Shown here one piece after another: positions 43,383-51,098 of a DNA stretch of 64,000 nt (its first letter is position 1; each line of letters begins with the position of its first letter). The translations under genes and the position numbers were made by a program. Under the pieces are notes generated by a model, which saw only the letters and a program-made list of their open reading frames with translations, did not search any database and was not told the DNA's origin. Source of the DNA: G965261055 sp965261055 [NCBI: Fibrobacteria bacterium] (GTDB lineage Bacteria > Fibrobacterota > Fibrobacteria > UBA11236); contig OZ253440.1 of NCBI GenBank assembly GCA_965261055.1, positions 248,001-312,000 of the forward strand, written 5' to 3'.

Positions 43383-44368
43383 GGAATTTTCCTAAGTTTA
43401 GTGTTTGATAAAATTAGATTGACTAACATTATAGTTAGTGTTATCCATAATAAAATTTGAAAGTCTTCGGAATAATAAGTATAAATTTGTTCGTCAAATT
43501 CAGTTTTTTCAAGTGTATTAATCTCTTTATAAATATTTTTAAGTTCTTCTGGATTTTGAGCTCTAAAAAATTTTCCTCTTGTGATATTTGCAATTTCTTT
43601 CAAACTTTTTTCATCTAAAGTAGAAGGTTGGTGTATAATTTGTTTTCCAAAAAATCCGTTAACCTCAATAGGTTGCATTCCTTCTTTACCGACTCCAATT
43701 GTGTAAACTTTAATGTTAAGAGCAGCCAAGGCTTTGGATGCGATCTCTGGAGAAACATCACCACGATTACTTTCTCCATCTGTAAGTAAAATAGTAATTT
43801 TGCTTTTTCCTTTGCTATCCTTAAGGCGGTTTCCTGCGTTAAGGAGTGCTGTTCCAATTGCTGTGCCATCTTCAATTAAACCAAAATCAACTTTTTGAAG
43901 AAAGGAAATTAAAATACGGTGGTCTAAAGTTAGTGGACATTGAGTAAAGCTTTTTCCAGCAAAGATAGTTAGACCAATACGATCAAAAGGTCTTTGTTCA
44001 ATAAACTTTTGTATGACATTTTTTGCAACATGTAGTCGATTTTTTGGTTTAAAATCCAATGTTCTCATAGATCCAGAAATGTCAAGAGCTAACATAATGT
44101 CGATTCCTTCTGATTCTTGTTGTTGAGTATCTTCTCCTGTTTGGGGACGACATAGTGCAATAATTATGAGGAAAAAACAAAGATATTCAAAATATTTTAA
44201 AAGCTTTTGAGTTTTAACTGTCCAAGATGGTTTTAATTTTTGAAGATATTTAAAACTTGAAAAAGGAATAAAAATTTGTTGTTTTTTTAATTGTCTTCTT
44301 TCAAACCAAAATAAGGAAATAACTGGGATAAGAAGAGTAAGATACCAAAAACTTTTAAATTCAAACAT
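43379..44368 (-). CDS. batA: BatA, von Willebrand A domain membrane protein
   Basis: A 329-residue paralogue of BatB with the same layout: membrane helices at about 6-22 and 58-74, VWA metal site DISGS at 96-100, LLTDGESNRGD and a final membrane helix. The VWA domain probably faces the periplasm. Overlaps with both neighbours (8 bases upstream, 4 bases downstream) show tight operon organisation. Confidence 0.93.
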   Translation of the reverse strand: MFEFKSFWYLTLLIPVISLFWFERRQLKKQQIFIPFSSFKYLQKLKPSWTVKTQKLLKYFEYLCFFLIIIALCRPQTGEDTQQQESEGIDIMLALDISGSMRTLDFKPKNRLHVAKNVIQKFIEQRPFDRIGLTIFAGKSFTQCPLTLDHRILISFLQKVDFGLIEDGTAIGTALLNAGNRLKDSKGKSKITILLTDGESNRGDVSPEIASKALAALNIKVYTIGVGKEGMQPIEVNGFFGKQIIHQPSTLDEKSLKEIANITRGKFFRAQNPEELKNIYKEINTLEKTEFDEQIYTYYSEDFQILLWITLTIMLVNLILSNTKLRKIP

Positions 44369-44885
44369 TTTTAGAAAGATCCTGTTGTTTAAGCTTCTCT
44401 TCTTTATTGATTTGAATTACTGTTTGTTGAATTTGTGACCAAATTTCGGACATTTTTTTTGGTGCAAGAGTTTTTTTAGAAAATTTGGCGATGTCAGTTA
44501 CTTCGCAAAAATGAGTGAATAATTCTAAATGTTGAGGAGAGATAGATTTGACTAATGTTAAAAATTCTTTAGATGTAGATTCGGTTGCTTCAACATTCCA
44601 AGTTGAAGAAAGGTATTCTCTCAAAGAGAGAGAAAGTTTAAAGCAAAAGGGTTTTACTTTTTGAGCTTTAATTTCAGGATTTAGATTTTTAATTTTTAGA
44701 TTAAAAACCTCTAAAGCAGTTAAAGGTTTTTTTAATCTAGATTTATTTTTAAAAAAGAAGAAAAGACTGATAACAGTAAGAGCTAGAATAGTAATTGAGA
44801 GGATTATTATCCAAATCCAAGTATAGGATGGTTTAATCTCAACGAGGGCAGAAATATCATCAATGGTTTGTATAGAATCAGTCAT
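44361..44885 (-). CDS. Bat-operon membrane protein (DUF4381-like)
   Basis: A 174-residue protein with one strong membrane helix (about 26-48) and a helical cytoplasmic part containing FCFKLSLSLREYLSSTWNVEATESTSKEFL. This resembles the small DUF4381-type proteins found between DUF58 and batA in Bat operons. The function is not known. It overlaps DUF58 by 4 bases and batA by 8 bases. Confidence 0.78.
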   Translation of the reverse strand: MTDSIQTIDDISALVEIKPSYTWIWIIILSITILALTVISLFFFFKNKSRLKKPLTALEVFNLKIKNLNPEIKAQKVKPFCFKLSLSLREYLSSTWNVEATESTSKEFLTLVKSISPQHLELFTHFCEVTDIAKFSKKTLAPKKMSEIWSQIQQTVIQINKEEKLKQQDLSKNV

Positions 44886-45775
44886 AATTTTAGTGTGTCA
44901 TATTTTTTTTTGTTTTTAAAAAACAAAATAAGCGGACGAATAGAATTCGAAAAATTTTTTTGAAACATAAGTTTAATAAAATCGATTTTTATTTTAGATA
45001 AGTCTGTTTTTAGTTTCTTTTGTTGATTATTCCATATTTCTGATAGCTTTTGTGTTTCAGGAGACGAACTATCAATGCTAATTATTTTGTTAGTTTCTGT
45101 ATCAACAAAATCAATAATGCCAATTTTAGGAAATGTTCTTTCTCGTTTATCGTAGACATTTATCGCAATAATATTATGTTTTTGATTTATAATTTTTAGT
45201 GAAGATAAGAAAGGAGGGGAATAAAAATCTGAGAGTAGAAAGATAATGGATTTTCTTTTTAAAATTTGTAAAAGGTGTTTTAAGGCAATATTAATATCTG
45301 TTTTTTTATTCTGAGGTCTAAAAGATAGAAGTTCCTGAGTAATTCTTAAAACATGTTGTTTTCCTTTTCTAGGAGGGAGGAACTTTTCAATTTTATCTGT
45401 AAATAGAAGAAGTCCAACTAAATCGTTATTAGAGATGGCAACAAAGCTTAGTAACGCACTAATAGATGCCATAAATTGTTGTTTAGTTTGGATGGTACTG
45501 CCAAACTCTCCTGAAGCACTCATATCAATCGCTAGCATTAATGTCATCTCACGTTCTTCAATAAATTTTTTTGTATGAGGAATACCAGTCTTAGCTGTGA
45601 TATTCCAATCTATGTGGCGTGTGTCATCTCCTGGAGTGTATTCTCTAACTTCAGAAAACACCATACCTTGACCTTTAAAAGAAGAGGTATATGTTCCATT
45701 TTTGATAGAATTTAAAATTTTTTTAGTTTCAAACTCTATAAAACGAACTTGATTTAGAATTTCTTGAGAAATCAT
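44882..45775 (-). CDS. DUF58 protein of the Bat operon
   Basis: A 297-residue soluble protein with the DUF58 signature GQGMVFSEVREYTPGDDTRHID and WNITAKTG. A VWA-like fold follows (LMLAIDMSASGEFG, with a partly degenerate metal site, and FLLSDFYSP). DUF58 proteins are usual partners of MoxR ATPases. It lies 8 bases after moxR and overlaps the next gene by 4 bases. Confidence 0.92.
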   Translation of the reverse strand: MISQEILNQVRFIEFETKKILNSIKNGTYTSSFKGQGMVFSEVREYTPGDDTRHIDWNITAKTGIPHTKKFIEEREMTLMLAIDMSASGEFGSTIQTKQQFMASISALLSFVAISNNDLVGLLLFTDKIEKFLPPRKGKQHVLRITQELLSFRPQNKKTDINIALKHLLQILKRKSIIFLLSDFYSPPFLSSLKIINQKHNIIAINVYDKRERTFPKIGIIDFVDTETNKIISIDSSSPETQKLSEIWNNQQKKLKTDLSKIKIDFIKLMFQKNFSNSIRPLILFFKNKKKYDTLKL

Positions 45776-45783
45776 AAATAAAT

Positions 45784-46773
45784 TTAAGGAACTTCAATGT
45801 TATCAAATAGTTGCTGTACAATTTCTTGGGGTTTCACATTTTCGGCTTCAGCTTCATAACTAAGTATAAGGCGATGTTGTAAAACAGAAAAACCAATTTC
45901 TTTAATATCTTCAGGAGTGACAAAACTACGCCCTCTTAAGAAAGCTTGGGCTTTGGAAGCTAAAGCTAAATTAATACTGGCACGAGGAGATGATCCGCAT
46001 TGAATGAGTTGTTTTAGTTCTTGAAGTTGGTAATTTTCAGGAGTTCGAGTTGCATGGACAAGGTGAGTAATATATTCTTTAATTTTATCATCAATATAAA
46101 TTTCTTTAACAATTCCCCTAACTTCTAAAATTTCTTTTTCTGTGATAGAAGGCTTTGGGAATTTTAATTGATTGGCTGTTACAGCTTCAATGATTTGTAG
46201 TTCTTCGTCAAAAGAAGGGTAAGTTAAATTGACTTTGAGCATGAATCGATCGATTTGTGCCTCGGGCAAAGGATAAGTTCCTTCTTGTTCAATAGGGTTT
46301 TGGGAAGCTAAGACTAGAAAAAGGGGAGGTAGTTTGTAAGTAGTATCACCAATGGTTACTTGTTTTTCTTGCATAGCTTCTAGCAAAGCTGATTGAACTT
46401 TAGATGGTGACCGATTAATTTCATCAGCTAAAATAATATTAGAAAAAATAGGACCTTTTTTTATGTCAAAGGTACTTGATTTAGGGTTGTAAATCAGTGT
46501 TCCTATTAAATCTGCAGGAAGTAAATCAGGAGTAAACTGAATACGTTTAAAAGAGCTTTGAATAACTTGAGCAAGTGCATTTACAGCTGTTGTTTTTGCT
46601 AGACCAGGTAAACCCTCTAACAAAATATGTCCGTCGGCAAGCATGCCAATGATGATTTTTTCAAGCATGTCTTGTTGTCCAATAATGGTTGTTTTTAAGC
46701 CCTCCATTATTCTTTGAACAAGGTTAGAGTGGGATTGGATTTTTTGATTTAGAGTATTCAAATCGATTGTCAT
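45784..46773 (-). CDS. moxR: MoxR-family AAA+ ATPase of the Bat operon
   Basis: A 329-residue AAA+ ATPase. Walker A is GLPGLAKTT (54-62) and Walker B is ILADEINRSP, followed by QSALLEAMQEKQVTIG. Sensor residues lie in VLASQNPIEQEGTYPLPEAQIDRF, and GSSPRAS carries sensor 2. MoxR proteins act as chaperones for VWA-containing complexes, here BatA/BatB. It is the first gene of a nine-gene minus-strand operon. Confidence 0.95.
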   Translation of the reverse strand: MTIDLNTLNQKIQSHSNLVQRIMEGLKTTIIGQQDMLEKIIIGMLADGHILLEGLPGLAKTTAVNALAQVIQSSFKRIQFTPDLLPADLIGTLIYNPKSSTFDIKKGPIFSNIILADEINRSPSKVQSALLEAMQEKQVTIGDTTYKLPPLFLVLASQNPIEQEGTYPLPEAQIDRFMLKVNLTYPSFDEELQIIEAVTANQLKFPKPSITEKEILEVRGIVKEIYIDDKIKEYITHLVHATRTPENYQLQELKQLIQCGSSPRASINLALASKAQAFLRGRSFVTPEDIKEIGFSVLQHRLILSYEAEAENVKPQEIVQQLFDNIEVP

Positions 46774-46836
46774 AATTAAGTGAGTTAAGTGTTAAAATGA
46801 AATAGATACAATTTTTTAATATAAAGGAATAACGGA

Positions 46837-46844
46837 CAAAGATA
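46837..46844 (-). promoter_or_regulatory. Candidate promoter element (TATCTTTG) for the moxR-Bat operon
   Basis: On the minus strand the sequence reads TATCTTTG, a perfect TAnnTTTG, 63 bases upstream of the moxR ATG. No TTTG lies at the ideal distance upstream, so support is motif and position only. Confidence 0.3.
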
Positions 46845-46890
46845 GTCTAAAATTTATATTTTTTTAATGATGAATTAAATATTAAATTTA

Positions 46891-46898
46891 TATTTTTG
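46891..46898 (+). promoter_or_regulatory. Candidate promoter element (TATTTTTG) just ahead of recR
   Basis: TATTTTTG ends 8 bases before the recR ATG at 46907. If it is a real -7 element, the transcript would begin almost at the start codon. A similar AAATTTATATTTTT stretch occurs about 35 bases upstream. Confidence 0.3.
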
Positions 46899-46906
46899 GT
46901 AATATC

Positions 46907-47497
46907 ATGAATTATCTTGAGCAGCTAGTCCAACAATTGTCTCTTTTACCCTCTATTGGTAAAAAATCAGCGAGCCGTTTGGCTTATTTTATTTTAAAAC
47001 AACCTGTTGAGAGTGTAGAAGTTTTAAGCAAATCTATTTTTGATGCTCGTTTAAATATTAAGGAATGTCAGCAATGCTTTAATTATACGCAAGAAACGAT
47101 GTGTTCTTTTTGTTTGTCAACATGTAGGTTGTCTAGCTCTATTTGTGTTGTTGAGAATCCTGAAGATATTTTATTGATTGATCGATTTGGAGATTTTGAG
47201 GGTGTTTATCATGTGTTGGGAGGCTGTTTGTCTCCTATTGATGGGATTGGACCATCGCAATTACATATTGAAGAGCTTTTTCTGCGTCTGAAGAAATGCG
47301 AAGAGTCAGTAGAAATTATTATTGCTTTAAGAACTAGTTCTGAGGGTGAAGCGACGACTTTATATTTAAAAGAAAAGTTAAAAAATATGTCTGTAAAAGT
47401 TTCTCGTTTGGCTAGTGGAATACCTGTTGGAAGCGATTTACAATTTATAGATGAATTTACAATGGAAAAAGCGATGAAATATCGAGTTAACCTGTGA
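46907..47497 (+). CDS. recR: Recombination protein RecR
   Basis: A 196-residue protein, usual length. The helix-hairpin-helix SLLPSIGKKSASRLAYFIL is at about 12-30, zinc cysteines are Cys54, Cys57, Cys66 and Cys69, and a Toprim domain contains ENPEDILLIDRFGDFEGVYHVLGG. With RecO and RecF it loads RecA at gapped DNA. The last four bases overlap the start of engB. Confidence 0.97.
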   Translation: MNYLEQLVQQLSLLPSIGKKSASRLAYFILKQPVESVEVLSKSIFDARLNIKECQQCFNYTQETMCSFCLSTCRLSSSICVVENPEDILLIDRFGDFEGVYHVLGGCLSPIDGIGPSQLHIEELFLRLKKCEESVEIIIALRTSSEGEATTLYLKEKLKNMSVKVSRLASGIPVGSDLQFIDEFTMEKAMKYRVNL

Positions 47498-48069
47498 AGT
47501 TATTGAATATTGAGTTTAAGCTTGGAGCTATAAATCGACAGTCTTTTTTAGAAGATAAGCCTCAAGTAGCTATTATGGGTAGATCTAATGCGGGTAAATC
47601 CTCTTTGCTAAATATGATTTTTGAAACTAAAAAGATGGTTAAAATAAGTCGGTCTCCAGGAAAAACAAGGGAGCTTAATTATTTTGAAGTGAATCGTCAA
47701 TTTTATTTTGTTGATGTTCCAGGTTTAGGTTATGCAAAACTGAGTCATACTCAAAGAGAAAAGTTAGCTCAAATGATTGATGACTACTTCCATTATGTAA
47801 ATAAGATTAAAACTGTGTTGTATGTTATGGATATTCGAGTTTTAAAATCAAAGGTAGATTTAGAGTGTTTGCGTTGGTTACGAGATATGAAGGTTCCTGT
47901 TTGTGTTGTACTTACAAAAGCAGACAAAATTAATCAGCAATTAGCCCAAAAAAGTCGACAGGAATGTAAAAAAATACATGAACTAGACGATTTACCATTA
48001 ATTGCAAGTTCATTAAAGAAGAGAGGTCGTTTAGACATTCTTCAATTTGTCGAACAATTTGTATTTTGA
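47494..48069 (+). CDS. engB: Ribosome-biogenesis GTPase EngB (YihA/YsxC)
   Basis: A 191-residue GTPase with G1 GRSNAGKSS (29-37), G2 at SPGKTRELNYF, G3 DVPGLGYAK and G4 LTKADK. It assists late assembly of the 50S subunit. It starts with GTG overlapping the recR stop (GTGA) and is followed by the convergent envelope-paralogue pair. Confidence 0.96.
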   Translation: MKLLNIEFKLGAINRQSFLEDKPQVAIMGRSNAGKSSLLNMIFETKKMVKISRSPGKTRELNYFEVNRQFYFVDVPGLGYAKLSHTQREKLAQMIDDYFHYVNKIKTVLYVMDIRVLKSKVDLECLRWLRDMKVPVCVVLTKADKINQQLAQKSRQECKKIHELDDLPLIASSLKKRGRLDILQFVEQFVF

Positions 48070-48084
48070 TATTTATATTGGATA

Positions 48085-48819
48085 TTAATAAGCTAAGGCG
48101 ATACCTATTTCAGCTAGCCAAGGAATCTGTTGTTCAATACCTTCTAGTTTTGAAAATGGAAGGTAGTAGTATTTTACATTAGCATAAGCAACTAGACCAA
48201 AGCTTTTTAAAGGTTTAATTTTTACTCCAGTAATGCCGTGAATACCAAATTCATTTAGATCGACATTAGAGGGATTAAACAATTCGGTAAGAATATTATT
48301 AATTCTGGGAGCAACAAAATCTTTAAGAGAGTCTAAAATAATTCTACCTTGGCTACTATTCAAATTTTCTTGAGCTTGAGTTACATTGAATAATGTATTA
48401 CTAATTCTAAAAGTAGTGCCTCCTCCGATATAGAGCTTGAATCGCGTTTCTGGTTTTGGTGGAATATTAAAATTGTAATGAAGGCTAAGGTCTGAAGTAG
48501 ACTGGGAAAATGGTTGTTTTTGATTATATACCAAAGTAGGGGAGCTTAAAGCAACAATAGAAGTCGTATAGAATCCTGAAAATATATTAAAACTAAATTC
48601 ATAGTCAAAGTTTTCGAGGTGATCGAACCAGATTTTTACTCCAAGAAGGCTAGTCAAAGCTAAGTCTGCTTCAGGAATAGTGACTCTTAAAGATGGATTT
48701 TGGGTATTTGTTTGTTTAGTTGATGTATTAGCAAAATTTAAGTGATATCCAGCTCCAAAAAAGGCATAACTTTGAGATGTAGTCAGAATAATTAAGAAAA
48801 TAAGAAATTTCCAAATCAT
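48085..48819 (-). CDS. Envelope protein of unknown function, tandem paralogue B
   Basis: About 244 residues with a clean signal peptide (MIWKFLIFLIILTTSQSYA). The mature protein is beta-rich, suggesting an outer-membrane barrel or periplasmic beta protein. I prefer ATG 48819 because the upstream TTG at 48843 would place extra polar residues before the signal. It aligns with the next gene: both have QSYA at the signal cleavage site, an LYIGGG or IYVGGG strand, and GIHGITGVKIKP versus GVHGIIGIKIKP near the end. I recognise no family. Confidence 0.72.
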   Translation of the reverse strand: MIWKFLIFLIILTTSQSYAFFGAGYHLNFANTSTKQTNTQNPSLRVTIPEADLALTSLLGVKIWFDHLENFDYEFSFNIFSGFYTTSIVALSSPTLVYNQKQPFSQSTSDLSLHYNFNIPPKPETRFKLYIGGGTTFRISNTLFNVTQAQENLNSSQGRIILDSLKDFVAPRINNILTELFNPSNVDLNEFGIHGITGVKIKPLKSFGLVAYANVKYYYLPFSKLEGIEQQIPWLAEIGIALAY

Positions 48820-48888
48820 AATTCTTGTTTGAAATTTTTTCAATGTTTTTAAAATAATTTAGATGTTTCTCGACTAATTTATAGATAC

Positions 48889-49650
48889 CTAAAAAGTAAA
48901 AGATCCGCCAATTTCAAGAAGAAAAGGGGAGCGATCTAAACCTACAGTTCTTTGGCTTATAAGGTATGCTTTTATGTTTGTGTAGATTGTGATAGGAATG
49001 ATTGGAGGTTTAATTTTAATTCCGATAATACCATGAACACCATATTTAAATGTTTTAATATCCTTAGTTTGATCTTTAATCCCTTTAGAGAGTTCAGAAA
49101 TAATTTGATCAGCTGTGATAGGTGAAGTTGTTCTTGTTAGAGCATTTTGAATGGTTTGAGTATTTCCAAAACCAATGTTTATAGCAGATTCTTGAACAAT
49201 ATCATTTGTTGCCAATGGAGTACTAAAACTAACTGTAAGACCACCTCCCACGTAAATTTTAATGATACTAAGAGCTGGAGGAAATTCAAAGAAAGGGTAG
49301 ACTACAGTTACATCTAAGTCAGTTCCAAAGTAAGGTAGTTTTTGGCTATTAGAATCTGATACATTTGAGTTAGGTAAACTAAGTTTGATGCCAGAATTGT
49401 AACCTGTATTAAGGTAAGCATTAAGAGTTGTTTCAAGATCAATAAAAGGGATGAAGTCTAGCCATAATTTAATACCAAGAGCAGTTAAGTTTTCACCACT
49501 ACGTTCAACAATGAAAGGCATTGTAGCTGATAGTTCGCTTGAAATTTTTGTATTAGTTTTGACTAAATGAACTCCAATGCCAATGATAGCATAGGACTGA
49601 GTAGCTACTACTAGGAAAAAAATGATTGAGAATCGTTTGTATAAGTTCAT
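48889..49650 (-). CDS. Envelope protein of unknown function, tandem paralogue A
   Basis: A 253-residue exported protein (signal peptide about 1-21, ending TQSYA). It is beta-rich and ends in an aromatic residue (GGSFTF), a common trait of outer-membrane barrels. It shares layout and short motifs with the gene just downstream (IYVGGG, GVHGIIGIKIKP), so the pair arose by duplication and has diverged far. Function unknown. It is divergent from the TPR gene at 49836. Confidence 0.75.
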   Translation of the reverse strand: MNLYKRFSIIFFLVVATQSYAIIGIGVHLVKTNTKISSELSATMPFIVERSGENLTALGIKLWLDFIPFIDLETTLNAYLNTGYNSGIKLSLPNSNVSDSNSQKLPYFGTDLDVTVVYPFFEFPPALSIIKIYVGGGLTVSFSTPLATNDIVQESAINIGFGNTQTIQNALTRTTSPITADQIISELSKGIKDQTKDIKTFKYGVHGIIGIKIKPPIIPITIYTNIKAYLISQRTVGLDRSPFLLEIGGSFTF

Positions 49651-49741
49651 AAATTAGTTTAGCAAAAAGTAAATAATGACAAATAGTAACAAAATAAAGC
49701 TTAAAAAGCAAAAATTAATAAATTAATAATCTTATTTATGT

Positions 49742-49763
49742 AATGGTTGACAAATGGTTGACA
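49742..49763. repeat. Tandem pair of 11-bp repeats (AATGGTTGACA)
   Basis: Two exact copies of AATGGTTGACA lie head to tail at 49742-49752 and 49753-49763, in the divergent gap between the envelope paralogue and the TPR gene. The 11-base period puts both copies on the same helix face, as in regulator-binding sites, and each copy contains TTGACA. Confidence 0.45.
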
Positions 49764-49798
49764 AATTTTCAATTTAAAAATTAATGAGAGCGTGTTAG

Positions 49799-49830
49799 TT
49801 TGACTAAATACGAGTGATTTTTTATATTCG
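49799..49830 (+). promoter_or_regulatory. Candidate FCB-type promoter (TTTG-N20-TATATTCG)
   Basis: TTTG at 49799-49802, a 20-base spacer, and TATATTCG at 49823-49830 (one mismatch to TAnnTTTG) agree with the Bacteroidota sigma-factor consensus in sequence and spacing. The downstream ATG is at 49836, so the leader would be very short or absent. Confidence 0.4.
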
Positions 49831-49835
49831 GTTCC

Positions 49836-50513
49836 ATGAAAGAAAATAATCAAAATTCAGAGAATAAAATATCTCAATTGGTTAATTCTAGTGGTAGAGA
49901 TTGGTTTCAACAAAAAGGAAAGAAAGCTCTTTTTGTAGTGGTTGTTCTTGCTATAATTTTGGCTTATTTTCTAAGTTATTCGCAAGGTAATGTTGAGAAA
50001 GAACAGGTTAATAACAAGCGTATAGGTATTGCCTATACTTATCTTTATAATAAAAATTATACACAAGCTCAAAAAGAGTTAGAAAAGCTTTTAACGGAAG
50101 ACTTGAGTGGTTTATTAGAAAGTAAAGTAAGTTTATTGTATGGTAATGTTCTTTATGAACAAAAAAAATATGAACAAGCATTAATGTACTTTAAAAAGCT
50201 TAAGCTAAGTCCTCAAAAATATCCTTTATTACAAGGAGGAGCTGAATTTGGAATAGTAACGAGTTACATGCAGCTTAAAAATTATGATCAGGCTTTGAAT
50301 GGTTTGGAAGGATATATTAAAACTTATTTTCGTCTAAGTTTAGATGAGACCGATTTAGTTCCTAATATTGCGGACGCTTTATGGAAGAAGGCCTTGTGTC
50401 ACAGTCAACTGAATCAAAAGCAAAAAATCCCTGCAATTCTAGACTTCTTAAAAAAACATTACTTTCAATCTCAACAAAAGAAACTAGTTGAAGAGCTTTT
50501 GGCTGTTCTTTGA
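49836..50513 (+). CDS. TPR protein with N-terminal membrane anchor (YfgM-like)
   Basis: A 225-residue protein with a cytoplasmic N-terminus of about 28 residues, one membrane helix (about 29-47), then TPR units in the periplasm (GIAYTYLYNKNYTQAQKELEKL and YGNVLYEQKKYEQALMYFKKL). This is the layout of YfgM/Tpr_21 proteins that assist envelope protein folding at the SecYEG translocon; the assignment is by architecture only. It is transcribed alone. Confidence 0.75.
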   Translation: MKENNQNSENKISQLVNSSGRDWFQQKGKKALFVVVVLAIILAYFLSYSQGNVEKEQVNNKRIGIAYTYLYNKNYTQAQKELEKLLTEDLSGLLESKVSLLYGNVLYEQKKYEQALMYFKKLKLSPQKYPLLQGGAEFGIVTSYMQLKNYDQALNGLEGYIKTYFRLSLDETDLVPNIADALWKKALCHSQLNQKQKIPAILDFLKKHYFQSQQKKLVEELLAVL

Positions 50514-50539
50514 GGATTTTTTGCTCTAGTAAAGAAATT

Positions 50540-50956
50540 TTAGGGTAGTGTATCCAAGTATCTTTGTAGGATAATTTGGGCAGCTATTTGATCAATAAGT
50601 TGTTTGTTAGATGGATTAAATTTTTTTTTTGAACTTAGCTTTTGTTTTGCCTCCACTGATGAAAAAGCTTCGTCAATCTTGATGATGGGCGTTGTTATAT
50701 ACTTTTTAAGCTCAACAATAAAATTATTAACGACTTGAGTTTTTTCTGTAGGTAACGAATCTGTTCGCTGTGGGTATCCAACTACAATTAAATTGATTTT
50801 TTGATGTTTTACAAAATTTTTTAAGAAATCAAAAATGTTTTCAATTTGAGTATCTAGGGTTTTAAAAGCTTTAGCATATTTTCCAGAATGATCACAAGTT
50901 GCAAGACCGATACGCCTTTCTCCAAAGTCAATTCCTAAATAACGGTGTTTAATCAT
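50540..50956 (-). CDS. ruvX: YqgF/RuvX-family RNase H-fold nuclease
   Basis: A 138-residue protein with the signature LGIDFGERRIGLA (catalytic Asp), VVGYPQRTDS and the second acidic site in DEAFSSVEA. YqgF family members resolve Holliday junctions or process pre-16S rRNA 5' ends. It converges with the TPR gene and is divergent from smc. Confidence 0.93.
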   Translation of the reverse strand: MIKHRYLGIDFGERRIGLATCDHSGKYAKAFKTLDTQIENIFDFLKNFVKHQKINLIVVGYPQRTDSLPTEKTQVVNNFIVELKKYITTPIIKIDEAFSSVEAKQKLSSKKKFNPSNKQLIDQIAAQIILQRYLDTLP

Positions 50957-51038
50957 GATAATAAAACATATAAAAAAGTGTTTTGCTACAAATTAAATTT
51001 GTAAAGATTTTAACGATTTAAATTACTTCTTGTGTTGA

Positions 51039-51070
51039 CTTGATTAAAGGAAGAAAGATTGGTATTTTTG
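51039..51070 (+). promoter_or_regulatory. Candidate FCB-type promoter for smc (CTTG-N20-TATTTTTG)
   Basis: TATTTTTG at 51063-51070 matches TAnnTTTG exactly and is preceded by CTTG (51039-51042, one mismatch to TTTG) with a 20-base spacer. The smc TTG codon is at 51099. TTGACT at 51035 is an alternative -35-like sequence. Confidence 0.38.
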
Positions 51071-51098
51071 TGTACCGTTTTTATTAAATGAGTTTATA

